10,126 nucleotides of DNA from CAZEER01 sp964586315 (lineage in GTDB: Bacteria; Fidelibacterota; Marinisomatia; Marinisomatales; UBA1611), in assembly GCA_964586315.1 (NCBI GenBank), contig CAZPHE010000078.1, positions 1 through 10,126 of the forward strand, in the 5' to 3' direction. This document shows, in pieces, positions 1 through 5,623 of the stretch. The position numbers were made by a program, and so were the translations under genes. The notes under the pieces are model-generated. The model was not told where the DNA came from. It worked only from the letters and a program-made list of their open reading frames with translations, and ran no database searches. Position 1 is the first letter of the stretch. Each line of letters starts with the position of its first letter.

Positions 1-38
1 CTGTGGGTGCCGGTGTTGTAACAGATATTGTTAACTAA
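1..38 (+). CDS. tuf: Elongation factor Tu, C-terminal end (partial)
   Basis: Only the last codons are present, entering from the left edge. Reading from base 3 gives VGAGVVTDIVN and then TAA at 36-38, which matches the conserved EF-Tu C-terminus (GRTVGAGVVT followed by a short variable end). EF-Tu is the GTPase that delivers aminoacyl-tRNA to the ribosomal A site in the cytoplasm. A tuf gene directly upstream of rpsJ is the common bacterial arrangement linking the str operon to the S10 operon. The stop codon forms part of the SD site of the next gene (AAGGTG at 37-42), so the two are probably cotranscribed and translationally coupled. The fragment is short, but the motif and its position make the call fairly safe. 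Confidence 0.85.
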   Translation, partial: VGAGVVTDIVN

Positions 39-42
39 GGTG
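37..42 (+). promoter_or_regulatory. Ribosome binding site of rpsJ, built on the tuf stop codon
   Basis: AAGGTG lies 7 bases before the ATG at 50 and overlaps the tuf TAA at 36-38. It supports the rpsJ start. The 11-base gap between tuf and rpsJ leaves no room for a promoter, terminator or L4-type autoregulatory leader. Confidence 0.7.
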
Positions 43-49
43 AAAAAAT

Positions 50-979
50 ATGGCTAATCAAACAATTCGTATAAGTCTAAGAGCATATGATCATATACTT
101 TTGGATAAATCAACAGAAAAAATTGTTAAAACTGCAAAGTCAACAGGTGCTATAATATCTGGCCCAATTCCTCTGCCATCAAAAAGATCTATTTATACTA
201 TCCTGCGTTCTCCTCATGTTAACAAAAAATCTCGTGAACAATTCCAAACAAAGATACATAAAAGATTAGTTGATATTTTATACTCAAGCCCGAAAACTGT
301 TGAGTCGTTAATGAAGTTGGATTTACCAGCTGGTGTGGATATTGAGATTAAGGTCTTATCAATGAGAGGTCTTGTAGGTAAAAAAATTGGAATGACTAGG
401 GTTTTTGATGATAATGGTAATATCATTCCTGTGACCATATTGGAAGCAGGTCCTTGTATTGTGACTCAGGTAAAGACAAAAAGTAAAGATGGATATAATG
501 CTGTTCAAGTTGGTTATGGTTTGAAAAATAAAAAATATTTCTCAAAGCCACTTATTGGTCATTTTAAATCAGCAAAAGTTGTCCCACATAAAATTCTTGT
601 AGAATTTGATACAGTTTCTGGATTTGATTATACCGTAGGTCAATCATTTCATGTGGGGCTTTTTAACGAAGGTGATTTTGTTCGTGTCACTGGTAGGTCG
701 AAAGGAAAAGGTTTTACTGGTGTAATTAAAAGACATAATTTTTCTCGACAGAAGAAGACTCATGGTACTGGTCATACAGAAAGAGCACCAGGATCGATTG
801 GGCAAGCTTCTGATCCTTCGAGAGTATTTCCTGGTATGAGGATGGCCGGTCATCATGGTAATCAAAAAGTAACAGTTGAAAATCTTCAAGTTGTTAAAAT
901 TGATAAAGAAAACAATTGTTTATTAATAAAAGGTGCAGTTCCTGGTTCTAAAAATGGAACTGTGATTATTTCAAAGTGA
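50..979 (+). CDS. rpsJ-rplC: Ribosomal proteins S10 and L3 in one continuous reading frame
   Basis: This 309-codon frame holds two complete proteins. Residues 1 to about 102-104 are S10 (uS10), which shapes the 30S head and also serves as NusE in antitermination; conserved stretches are RAYDH, SGPIPLP, SREQF, HKRL and LDLPAGVDIEIKV. Residues 105-309 are a full-length L3 (uL3) beginning MRGLVGKKIGMTRVF. S10 homologues usually end at about 102-103 residues, for instance with VDIEIKL in Bacillus. Here V102 is followed by TTA (356-358), TCA and then the L3 ATG at 362, so there is no stop and no linker. Taken literally it is a fusion of a 30S and a 50S protein, which would be hard to fit into separately cycling subunits. 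A stop-loss change (TAA to TTA) or one extra A at 361-362 would explain it. Both halves are conserved and show no decay. The frame is certain as given; production of a fused protein is doubtful. Confidence 0.85.
   Translation: MANQTIRISLRAYDHILLDKSTEKIVKTAKSTGAIISGPIPLPSKRSIYTILRSPHVNKKSREQFQTKIHKRLVDILYSSPKTVESLMKLDLPAGVDIEIKVLSMRGLVGKKIGMTRVFDDNGNIIPVTILEAGPCIVTQVKTKSKDGYNAVQVGYGLKNKKYFSKPLIGHFKSAKVVPHKILVEFDTVSGFDYTVGQSFHVGLFNEGDFVRVTGRSKGKGFTGVIKRHNFSRQKKTHGTGHTERAPGSIGQASDPSRVFPGMRMAGHHGNQKVTVENLQVVKIDKENNCLLIKGAVPGSKNGTVIISK
350..353 (+). promoter_or_regulatory. Putative internal ribosome binding site for L3
   Basis: AAGG sits 8 bases before the ATG at 362, inside the last S10 codons. 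The same AAGG core precedes rpsC, rplP, rpsQ, rplN and rplO here. Its retention suggests that L3 is, or recently was, initiated separately from S10. Confidence 0.55.
362..979 (+). CDS. rplC: 50S ribosomal protein L3 (internal start within the S10-L3 frame)
   Basis: The L3 half would be 205 residues if started at the ATG at 362, close to the roughly 209 of E. coli and Bacillus. It binds 23S rRNA early in 50S assembly and its extended loop reaches toward the peptidyl-transferase centre. Visible landmarks are the N-terminal GLVGKKIGMTRVF, the loop with THGTGHTERAPGSIGQ, RMAGHHGNQKVTVENL, and the C-terminal LLIKGAVPGSKNG. The glutamine of PGSIGQ (about L3 residue 148, codon 803-805) corresponds to E. 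coli Gln150, the PrmB methylation site. The start is supported by homology and by AAGG at 350-353. The end overlaps the rplD start as GTGA (976-979). The oddity is the absence of any in-frame stop between this start and rpsJ, described in the fused entry. Confidence 0.75.
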   Translation: MRGLVGKKIGMTRVFDDNGNIIPVTILEAGPCIVTQVKTKSKDGYNAVQVGYGLKNKKYFSKPLIGHFKSAKVVPHKILVEFDTVSGFDYTVGQSFHVGLFNEGDFVRVTGRSKGKGFTGVIKRHNFSRQKKTHGTGHTERAPGSIGQASDPSRVFPGMRMAGHHGNQKVTVENLQVVKIDKENNCLLIKGAVPGSKNGTVIISK

Positions 980-1602
980 AGTTTAATATTATTGATTTAA
1001 AAGGATCTGTAGTTGGAGAATTGAAGGCGGATGAGTCTATTTTTTCTACTAGACCAAATCTTGGTGTGATCCGACAAGTAGTTTTAGCAGAATTGACCAA
1101 TATGAGGCAAGGTACACATGCTTCAAAAAACAGAGCTATGGTGAATGGAGGTGGAAAAAAACCTTGGAAACAAAAAGGTAGAGGAGTGGCAAGAGCTGGT
1201 ACTATTCGCTCCCCTATATGGAAAGGTGGAGGTACGGTCTTTGGTCCTGAACCCCATGCATATCATCATAAAGTATCAAAAAGAATTAGTAGATTGGCTA
1301 GGCGTTCTGTTTTGTCAGATAAAGCTCGTGATGGAAATCTAATAATTGTTAATGACTTTTTAATTAAAAATCATAAAACATCTCATTTTATAGAAATATT
1401 AAAATCACTAAAATTAAAAAATAAAAAAATAACAATACTAACTAGTAATATTAATAAGAATTTGGATAAAGCTGTTAGGAACCTTAGAAATATTTATTTA
1501 GTTAATGCTAAAAATGTAAGCACTTATGAATTAATTGATTGTGATGCAATTGTTATAGATAAAGAAAATTTAGAAATTTTAACAACTATGCTATCAGAAT
1601 AG
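976..1602 (+). CDS. rplD: 50S ribosomal protein L4
   Basis: L4 (uL4), 208 residues, binds 23S rRNA domain I early in assembly and its loop lines the nascent-peptide exit tunnel. In some bacteria it also represses the S10 operon. The long basic loop (about residues 46-90) is clear, with KKPWKQKGRG, RAGTIRSPIW and GGGTVFGP; the globular C-terminal part ends with DAIVIDKENLEIL. The GTG start at 976 overlaps the preceding TGA (GTGA), and no strong SD is seen, so initiation is probably by coupling. The tunnel-tip sequence reads QKGRGVAR where E. coli has QKGTGRAR, likely lineage variation. The stretch from about 1330 to 1500 is especially A/T-rich, in the less constrained half of the protein. Confidence 0.97.
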   Translation: MKFNIIDLKGSVVGELKADESIFSTRPNLGVIRQVVLAELTNMRQGTHASKNRAMVNGGGKKPWKQKGRGVARAGTIRSPIWKGGGTVFGPEPHAYHHKVSKRISRLARRSVLSDKARDGNLIIVNDFLIKNHKTSHFIEILKSLKLKNKKITILTSNINKNLDKAVRNLRNIYLVNAKNVSTYELIDCDAIVIDKENLEILTTMLSE

Positions 1603-1607
1603 AATTT

Positions 1608-1925
1608 ATGTATTCAAAAATTTTAATTAAACCTGTATTAACAGAAAAAATGGCAATTCTTGAAGAAAGAGAAAACAAATATGCATTTTTTGTATCACCA
1701 GGAGCAAATAAAATAGAAATTAAAAACGCTGTTGAATCTAAATTTGATGTAAAGGTATTAAAGGTATCTACTATTAATCAAATTGGAAAACAAAAACAAA
1801 TGACTGTTAGAAGTGGAGGTAGAACAATTCGCACATCTGGCATGCGATCTGGTTATAAAAAAGCTATTGTCACACTTGAAAGTGGTCAAACAATTGATAT
1901 GGTAGGAGGGGCAACTACGAGCTAG
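1608..1925 (+). CDS. rplW: 50S ribosomal protein L23
   Basis: L23 (uL23), 105 residues, sits at the exit of the nascent-peptide tunnel, where it is the docking site for trigger factor and SRP. The N-terminal KILIKPVLTEKM is the family signature, followed by YAFFVSPGANKIEIKNAVESKF and VKVLKVSTIN. The C-terminal half has the basic segment ending GYKKAIVTLESGQTIDM. Length is within the usual range of about 95-105. It begins 5 bases after the rplD stop without a clear SD and sits in its classical place between L4 and L2. The loop MTVRSGGRTIRTSGMRSG is a little unusual in composition but corresponds to the variable rRNA-binding hairpin. Confidence 0.96.
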   Translation: MYSKILIKPVLTEKMAILEERENKYAFFVSPGANKIEIKNAVESKFDVKVLKVSTINQIGKQKQMTVRSGGRTIRTSGMRSGYKKAIVTLESGQTIDMVGGATTS

Positions 1926-1927
1926 TT

Positions 1928-2752
1928 ATGGGAATTAAACAATTAAAATCTGTCACTCCAGGATCACGTTTTGCATCTCGTTCTGATTTCTCTGAATTAA
2001 CTGCAAGAAGTCCAGAAAAAAAGTTAACGAAGTCTCTGAAGAAAAGTGGAGGTAGAAATAATACTGGAAGAATAACCATAAGACGAAGAGGGGGTGGCCA
2101 TAAAAGACGTTATAGAATTATCGATTTTAAAAGGAATAAGTTTGATATTCCTGGTAAGGTGATGACGATAGAATATGATCCTAATCGATCAGCAAATATT
2201 TCTCTTATAAATTATGAAGATGGAGATAAACGATATATTTTGAGTCCGGTTGGATTAAAAATTGGAGATATTATATTATCTGGTATAAAAGTACCACTAA
2301 AAGTTGCTAATTGTTTGCCTGTAAAGAATATTCCTGCTGGTTTATTTGTTCATAATATTGAACTAAATCCTGGGAAAGGTGGCCAAATGGTTAGATCTGC
2401 TGGCGTTTCTGCTCAGGTTATGGCACATGATGTTGGTATGTGTACATTAAAGCTCCCATCAGGTGAAATTAGAATGGTAAGAGAAGATTGTATGGCTACT
2501 ATTGGTCAAGTTGGTAATAGGATTCATGAACAAATTGTGTCAGGTAAGGCAGGTAGGACTCGTTGGCTTGGACGTAGACCTAAGGTAAGAGGTGTTGCAA
2601 TGAATCCTGTTGACCATCCTATGGGTGGTGGTGAAGGTAAATCTTCTGGAGGTCGACATCCTACTACTCCGTGGGGCAAACCCACTAAAGGTTATAAAAC
2701 ACGAAAAAAAAATAAAAAGTCTGATAAAATGATTATTAAGCGGAGAAAATAG
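1928..2752 (+). CDS. rplB: 50S ribosomal protein L2
   Basis: L2 (uL2), 274 residues (E. coli 273), is a primary 23S rRNA binder needed for subunit association and for the peptidyl-transferase region. Family landmarks in order are KSVTPGSRF, the basic GRITIRRRGGGHKRRYRIIDF, EYDPNRSANI, NIPAGLFVHNIEL, RSAGVSAQVMA, RWLGRRPKVRGVAMNPVDHPMGGGEG and PWGKPTKGYKTR. The histidine of VDHP (residue 230 counting the initiator Met) corresponds to the E. coli histidine known as H229, implicated in peptidyl transfer. The following HPM replaces HPH of E. coli, a common bacterial variant. The ATG follows the rplW stop by 2 bases, with AGGAGG only at 1904-1909, too far upstream to be a normal SD. A nine-A run lies near the 3' end (2704-2712). 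Confidence 0.98.
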   Translation: MGIKQLKSVTPGSRFASRSDFSELTARSPEKKLTKSLKKSGGRNNTGRITIRRRGGGHKRRYRIIDFKRNKFDIPGKVMTIEYDPNRSANISLINYEDGDKRYILSPVGLKIGDIILSGIKVPLKVANCLPVKNIPAGLFVHNIELNPGKGGQMVRSAGVSAQVMAHDVGMCTLKLPSGEIRMVREDCMATIGQVGNRIHEQIVSGKAGRTRWLGRRPKVRGVAMNPVDHPMGGGEGKSSGGRHPTTPWGKPTKGYKTRKKNKKSDKMIIKRRK

Positions 2753-2756
2753 GATT

Positions 2757-3026
2757 ATGGCGCGCAGTTTAAAAAAAGGACCATTTGTAGATCAAAAACT
2801 TTTGAAAAAAATTCAAAAAATGAATGAGTCTGGTAAAAAGAAAGTCATAAAAACGTGGTCACGTAAATCAATGATAACACCTGATTTAGTAGGTCATACT
2901 TTAGCTGTACATAATGGGAATAAATTTATACCCGTATTTGTATACGAGAATATGGTGGGGCATAAATTAGGAGAATTTTCTCCAACCAGAACTTTTAGAA
3001 TGCATTCTGGTGATAGGAAAAAATAA
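2757..3026 (+). CDS. rpsS: 30S ribosomal protein S19
   Basis: S19 (uS19), 89 residues, is in the 30S head, pairs with S13 and contacts the A-site tRNA and the central bridge to the 50S. The sequence is highly typical: MARSLKKGPFVDQKLLKKI at the N-terminus, then WSRKSMITPDLVGHTLAVHNGNKFIPV and the C-terminal GHKLGEFSPTRTFRMHSGDRKK. The length is close to the usual 87-92. It starts 4 bases after rplB; CGGAG at 2741-2745 and the stop-embedded AGGA at 2751-2754 are possible SD elements. Its stop overlaps the rplV start as TAATG. Confidence 0.98.
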   Translation: MARSLKKGPFVDQKLLKKIQKMNESGKKKVIKTWSRKSMITPDLVGHTLAVHNGNKFIPVFVYENMVGHKLGEFSPTRTFRMHSGDRKK

Positions 3027-3370
3027 TGGAATCTAAAGCAGTCGCGAGATATATTCATCAATCTCCTTTTAAAATACGTAAAACATTAAATAGTGTACGT
3101 GGCTTAAAAGTAGATGATGCATTAAATAAATTACATTTTTCTCGCGAAAAGGCTGCAAAAGTTATAGAAAAAACCTTACGTTCTGCAGTCTCAAATCTTT
3201 TAAATCGCGAGCAAGAATTGAATATTGAAACTAAAAATTTAGAAATAAAATTTGCATTTGTTGATGGTGGACCAGTAATGAAAAGATTTCGTGCTGCGTC
3301 TATGGGAAGAGCATCGCGCTTGAGAAGACCTACAAGCCATTTAACTATTGTGGTAACAAATGGTAAATAA
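3026..3370 (+). CDS. rplV: 50S ribosomal protein L22
   Basis: L22 (uL22), 114 residues, binds all six 23S rRNA domains, and its beta-hairpin forms part of the exit-tunnel constriction with L4. The N-terminus has ARYIHQSPFKIRKTLNSVRGL, the middle contains EKAAKVIEKTLRSAVSN, and the hairpin spans about residues 81-106 (GGPVMKRFRAASMGRASRLRRPTSH). The MKR triplet (85-87), whose loss gives macrolide resistance in E. coli, is present, and the hairpin is the same length as in E. coli. The tip AASMGRA differs from E. coli PRAKGRA. The start overlaps the rpsS stop (TAATG), with AGGA at 3015-3018 as SD. Confidence 0.97.
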   Translation: MESKAVARYIHQSPFKIRKTLNSVRGLKVDDALNKLHFSREKAAKVIEKTLRSAVSNLLNREQELNIETKNLEIKFAFVDGGPVMKRFRAASMGRASRLRRPTSHLTIVVTNGK

Positions 3371-3374
3371 AGGA
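3370..3374 (+). promoter_or_regulatory. Ribosome binding site fixing the TTG start of rpsC
   Basis: AAGGA starts on the last base of the rplV stop and lies 7 bases before the TTG at 3382. It supports this non-ATG start, which homology also demands. Confidence 0.65.
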
Positions 3375-3381
3375 TAATAAA

Positions 3382-4029
3382 TTGGGTCAAAAAACACATC
3401 CTATCGGTTACAGATTAAGTGTCAATAGAAATTGGCGTTCTAATTGGTTTTCATCAAAAAACAATTTCACTAGAGATCTGGAAGAAGATTTAAAGATTAG
3501 AAAGTATATTTCTCATCGATTGCCAAATGCTGGTATTTCAAAAGTGGAAATAGCCCGATCATCAAAAAAAGTAACAGTTACAATTTTTACAGCTCGCCCT
3601 GGGATTGTTATTGGTAGAGGCGGTGAAGAGGTGAACCAATTAAAAAAAGAATTACGCCAATTAGTTGATGACACGGGTACAGGGAAAAAAGATGCCCAAA
3701 TCAATATATCAGAAATTAAAAGACCAGAATTAGATGCTGCGCTAGTAGGTGCAAATATTGCACATCAGCTCAGAAAAAAGATTTCTTATAGGCGTGTAGT
3801 TAATAAAACAATACAGTCGACAATGAGAATGGGTGCAGAAGGTATAAGAATTAATGTCGCTGGTAGATTAGGTGGTGTTGAAATTGCACGAAGTGAGAAA
3901 TTTTCTGATGGAAGCGTTCCTCTTCATACTTTACGTGCAGATATTGATTATGCTTTAACAGAAGCGCAAACTCAATATGGGGTTATTGGGATAAAAGTTT
4001 GGATATGTAATGGACAGTTTAGTCGTTAA
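3382..4029 (+). CDS. rpsC: 30S ribosomal protein S3
   Basis: S3 (uS3), 215 residues, lies at the mRNA entry tunnel of the 30S head and contributes to mRNA helicase activity with S4 and S5. The start is TTG: the near-universal N-terminus MGQKTHPIGYRL begins exactly there, no ATG is nearby, and AAGGA precedes it. A type II KH domain carries the GxxG-type loop at about residues 74-81 (GIVIGRGG). The C-terminal domain shows MRMGAEGIRINVAGRLGGVEIARSE and the ending GVIGIKVWICNGQF. Length is within the common 210-235 range; it lacks the long C-terminal tail of some homologues. It follows L22 and precedes L16 as in nearly all bacteria. Confidence 0.97.
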   Translation: MGQKTHPIGYRLSVNRNWRSNWFSSKNNFTRDLEEDLKIRKYISHRLPNAGISKVEIARSSKKVTVTIFTARPGIVIGRGGEEVNQLKKELRQLVDDTGTGKKDAQINISEIKRPELDAALVGANIAHQLRKKISYRRVVNKTIQSTMRMGAEGIRINVAGRLGGVEIARSEKFSDGSVPLHTLRADIDYALTEAQTQYGVIGIKVWICNGQFSR

Positions 4030-4041
4030 GGTTTTGAATAA

Positions 4042-4455
4042 ATGTTAGAGCCTAAAAAAGTAAAATTTAGAAGAGTGCACCGTGGTAATAGACGAGGCAT
4101 GTCAATGAGGGGAAATCAAGTTGCATTTGGTACCTATGGTTTAAAGGCAATTGAACCAGGTTGGATCACAGCAAGGCAAATTGAAGCTTCTAGAATAGTT
4201 ATTTCTAGAGTGGTTAGAAAAATTGGTAAAATGTGGATTAGGATTTTTCCTGATAAGCCAATTACAGCTCGCCCTGCTGAAACAAGAATGGGTAAAGGTA
4301 AAGGCGCATTAGATCATTGGATTGCAGTAATTAAACCTGGAAGAATTTTATTTGAAATAGATGGTGTAACTAAGGAAGAGGCAGACCAAGCTTTTAAAGA
4401 TGCAGGACATAAACTCCCAATGAAAACTAAAATTGTTGAGAGGAGGTCTTTTTAA
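4042..4455 (+). CDS. rplP: 50S ribosomal protein L16
   Basis: L16 (uL16), 137 residues (E. coli 136), binds near the A-site tRNA elbow and is a late-assembling 50S protein. The N-terminus reads MLEPKKVKFRRVHRGNRRG; further landmarks are FGTYGLKA, ITARQIEASRI, WIRIFPDKPIT and RMGKGKGALDHWIAVIKPGRI. The arginine of RMGKGKG (residue 82) corresponds to the arginine hydroxylated in E. coli by the YcfD/RoxA oxygenase; whether that happens here is unknown. The ATG lies 12 bases after rpsC, with AAGG at 4028-4031 overlapping the rpsC TAA. Its last codons carry the SD for rpmC, and its stop overlaps the rpmC start (TAATG). Confidence 0.97.
   Translation: MLEPKKVKFRRVHRGNRRGMSMRGNQVAFGTYGLKAIEPGWITARQIEASRIVISRVVRKIGKMWIRIFPDKPITARPAETRMGKGKGALDHWIAVIKPGRILFEIDGVTKEEADQAFKDAGHKLPMKTKIVERRSF
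4441..4447 (+). promoter_or_regulatory. Near-perfect ribosome binding site of rpmC, inside rplP
   Basis: AGGAGGT is embedded in the terminal ERRS codons of L16, 7 bases before the rpmC ATG at 4455. It is one of the two strongest SD sites in the window, and it shows that the organism uses SD initiation. Confidence 0.75.
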
Positions 4456-4658
4456 TGAAAGCTTCAGAATTACGTGAAATGAATAAAATAGAATTAAAAA
4501 CAAGGTTGGTAGAAAATTTAGATGCTCTTCAAAACCTTAAATTTCAACAAGCGCTCCAACAATTAGAAGATTCAACGATGATATCAAACATTAAAAAAGA
4601 TATTGCCCAATTAAAAACGGTATTGAATGAAATTAAACTTGGAATTCGAAAAGAATAA
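4455..4658 (+). CDS. rpmC: 50S ribosomal protein L29
   Basis: L29 (uL29), 67 residues, is a small two-helix protein near the peptide exit, next to L23 and contacting SRP and trigger factor. The N-terminal KASELREMNKIELKTRL and central LKFQQALQQLEDSTMI match the family pattern (normally LRFQ, then a Q-L-N/E segment), ending with the second helix IKKDIAQLKTVLNEIKLGIRKE. Length is typical (60-70). The start overlaps the rplP stop as TAATG and has AGGAGGT 7 bases upstream. Position between L16 and S17 is the classical one. Confidence 0.96.
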   Translation: MKASELREMNKIELKTRLVENLDALQNLKFQQALQQLEDSTMISNIKKDIAQLKTVLNEIKLGIRKE

Positions 4659-4669
4659 GGTATATAAAA

Positions 4670-4939
4670 GTGGAATTTGAAAGAAAACGCCAATCGCTTG
4701 TAGGTCAAGTTATAAGTGATAAAATGGATAAAACAATAACTGTTCGAGTTGTAAGGGAAATCCCTCATCCAATCTATCGAAAAAGGGTTAAGCGTTATAA
4801 AAATTATTTAGCACATGTTTCTTCTTCTGTAACGCCAAATCAGGGTGATATGGTTAAAATTTCATCAATTCGTCCAATTAGTAAGAGAAAGCGGTGGCAA
4901 GTCAGTCAAATCATTAGAAAGTCAGTAAAATTAAGGTAA
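4670..4939 (+). CDS. rpsQ: 30S ribosomal protein S17
   Basis: S17 (uS17), 89 residues, is a primary 16S rRNA binder with an OB fold that organises the 5' domain of the 30S body. The sequence shows RQSLVGQVISDKMDKTITV, then HPIYRKRVKRYKNYLAH, GDMVKISSIRPISKRKRW and the C-terminal VSQIIRKS, all family hallmarks. The start is GTG at 4670, with AAGG at 4657-4660 overlapping the rpmC TAA. The next in-frame ATG would remove part of the conserved VSDKM block, so GTG is required. Length is in the usual 80-90 range. Confidence 0.96.
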   Translation: MEFERKRQSLVGQVISDKMDKTITVRVVREIPHPIYRKRVKRYKNYLAHVSSSVTPNQGDMVKISSIRPISKRKRWQVSQIIRKSVKLR

Positions 4940-4943
4940 ATTA

Positions 4944-5312
4944 ATGATACAGCAAGAAACAAGATTGAAAGTGGCAGATAATACAGGGGCAAAAGAAATT
5001 TTATGTTTTAAGGTTTTAGGTGGATCAAGGAGAAAATATGCAAGTATTGGAGATCAAGTTGTTATTACAGTAAAAAAAGCTTTACCTGGTGGAATGGTTA
5101 AGAAAGGTGAAGTACATAGAGCGGTTGTAGTTCGGACTAAAAAAGAAATTAATCGTAAAGATGGAAGTCTAATTCGTTTTGATGAAAATGCCGCAGTCCT
5201 TTTAAATAGTGCAGGGGAGCCAAGAGGTACAAGGATTTTTGGACCTGTGGCCCGTGAATTAAGAGATAGTGGATATATGAGGATTGTTTCAATGGCACCG
5301 GAGGTACTTTAG
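4944..5312 (+). CDS. rplN: 50S ribosomal protein L14
   Basis: L14 (uL14), 122 residues, exactly the common length, lies at the subunit interface, forms an intersubunit bridge and is the docking site of the silencing factor RsfS. The sequence is strongly conserved: MIQQETRLKVADNTGAKE, VLGGSRRKYASIGDQVV, VKKGEVHRAVVVRTKKE, RKDGSLIRFDENAAVLLN, PRGTRIFGPVARELR and the C-terminal IVSMAPEVL. AAGG (4933-4936) lies 7 bases before the ATG. This is the first gene of the spc operon in E. coli; here it follows rpsQ by 4 bases with no promoter-sized gap, so S10 and spc appear merged. Confidence 0.98.
   Translation: MIQQETRLKVADNTGAKEILCFKVLGGSRRKYASIGDQVVITVKKALPGGMVKKGEVHRAVVVRTKKEINRKDGSLIRFDENAAVLLNSAGEPRGTRIFGPVARELRDSGYMRIVSMAPEVL
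5300..5305 (+). promoter_or_regulatory. Strong ribosome binding site of rplX, inside rplN
   Basis: GGAGGT lies within the last L14 codons, 7 bases before the rplX ATG at 5313, which directly abuts the rplN stop. Confidence 0.75.
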
Positions 5313-5621
5313 ATGCATATTAAGAAAGGAATGATTGTTAAAATAATTAGTGGTAATCATAAGGGTTTAGATGGGAAAGTTCTTAATGTTTTTCCTAAAA
5401 AAAATCGAGTTGTTGTTGAAGGTGTGAACTTTAGGAAGCGAGCAACGCGTCCAACACAAGAAAATCCATCTGGAGGTTTTGTTGAAAGAGAAGCTTCAGT
5501 GCATATATCAAATGTAATGGTATTGCATGAGGGTGTAGCTGTGAGAATTGGATACAAAACACTTAGTGATGGTAGAAAAGTTAGAGTCTCAAAAAAATCT
5601 AATGAAGAAATTAGTGCATAA
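5313..5621 (+). CDS. rplX: 50S ribosomal protein L24
   Basis: L24 (uL24), 102 residues, is an assembly initiator of the 50S that binds the 5' end of 23S rRNA and lies near the tunnel exit. An N-terminal KOW motif is visible in MIVKIISGNHKGLDGKVLNVF (about residues 7-27). It is followed by RVVVEGVNFRKRATRP, GGFVEREASVHISNVMVL, and a C-terminal part RIGYKTLSDGRKVRVSKKS. The length is typical. It starts immediately after the rplN stop with GGAGGT as SD and ends 2 bases before rplE. L24 followed by L5 is the standard spc order. Confidence 0.97.
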   Translation: MHIKKGMIVKIISGNHKGLDGKVLNVFPKKNRVVVEGVNFRKRATRPTQENPSGGFVEREASVHISNVMVLHEGVAVRIGYKTLSDGRKVRVSKKSNEEISA

Positions 5622-5623
5622 TT

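Noticed and set aside
1..60. S10-leader type L4 autoregulatory structure or a transcription start before rpsJ
   Set aside because: Only 11 bases separate tuf and rpsJ, so there is no room; regulation must lie upstream of this window if it exists.
214..438. Antisense open frame of 74 codons across rpsJ/rplC
   Set aside because: It lies opposite strongly conserved ribosomal protein sequence, has no recognisable product and no SD; a shadow frame.
50..979. Fused frame as a pseudogene or recoding (frameshift) site
   Set aside because: Both halves are intact and in the same frame, with no slippery sequence needed to join them; decay or programmed frameshifting is not indicated.
1145..1342. Out-of-frame 65-codon frame within rplD
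   Set aside because: It overlaps the conserved L4 tunnel loop entirely and has no family features.
1337..1500. Very A/T-rich stretch that could hide an internal promoter
   Set aside because: It lies in the weakly conserved C-terminal half of L4, where AT drift is expected, and no convincing spaced -35/-10 pair stood out.
3058..3399. Antisense frame of 113 codons opposite rplV
   Set aside because: Mirror of the L22 coding pattern; AT-rich coding DNA readily leaves such frames open, and no operon context supports it.
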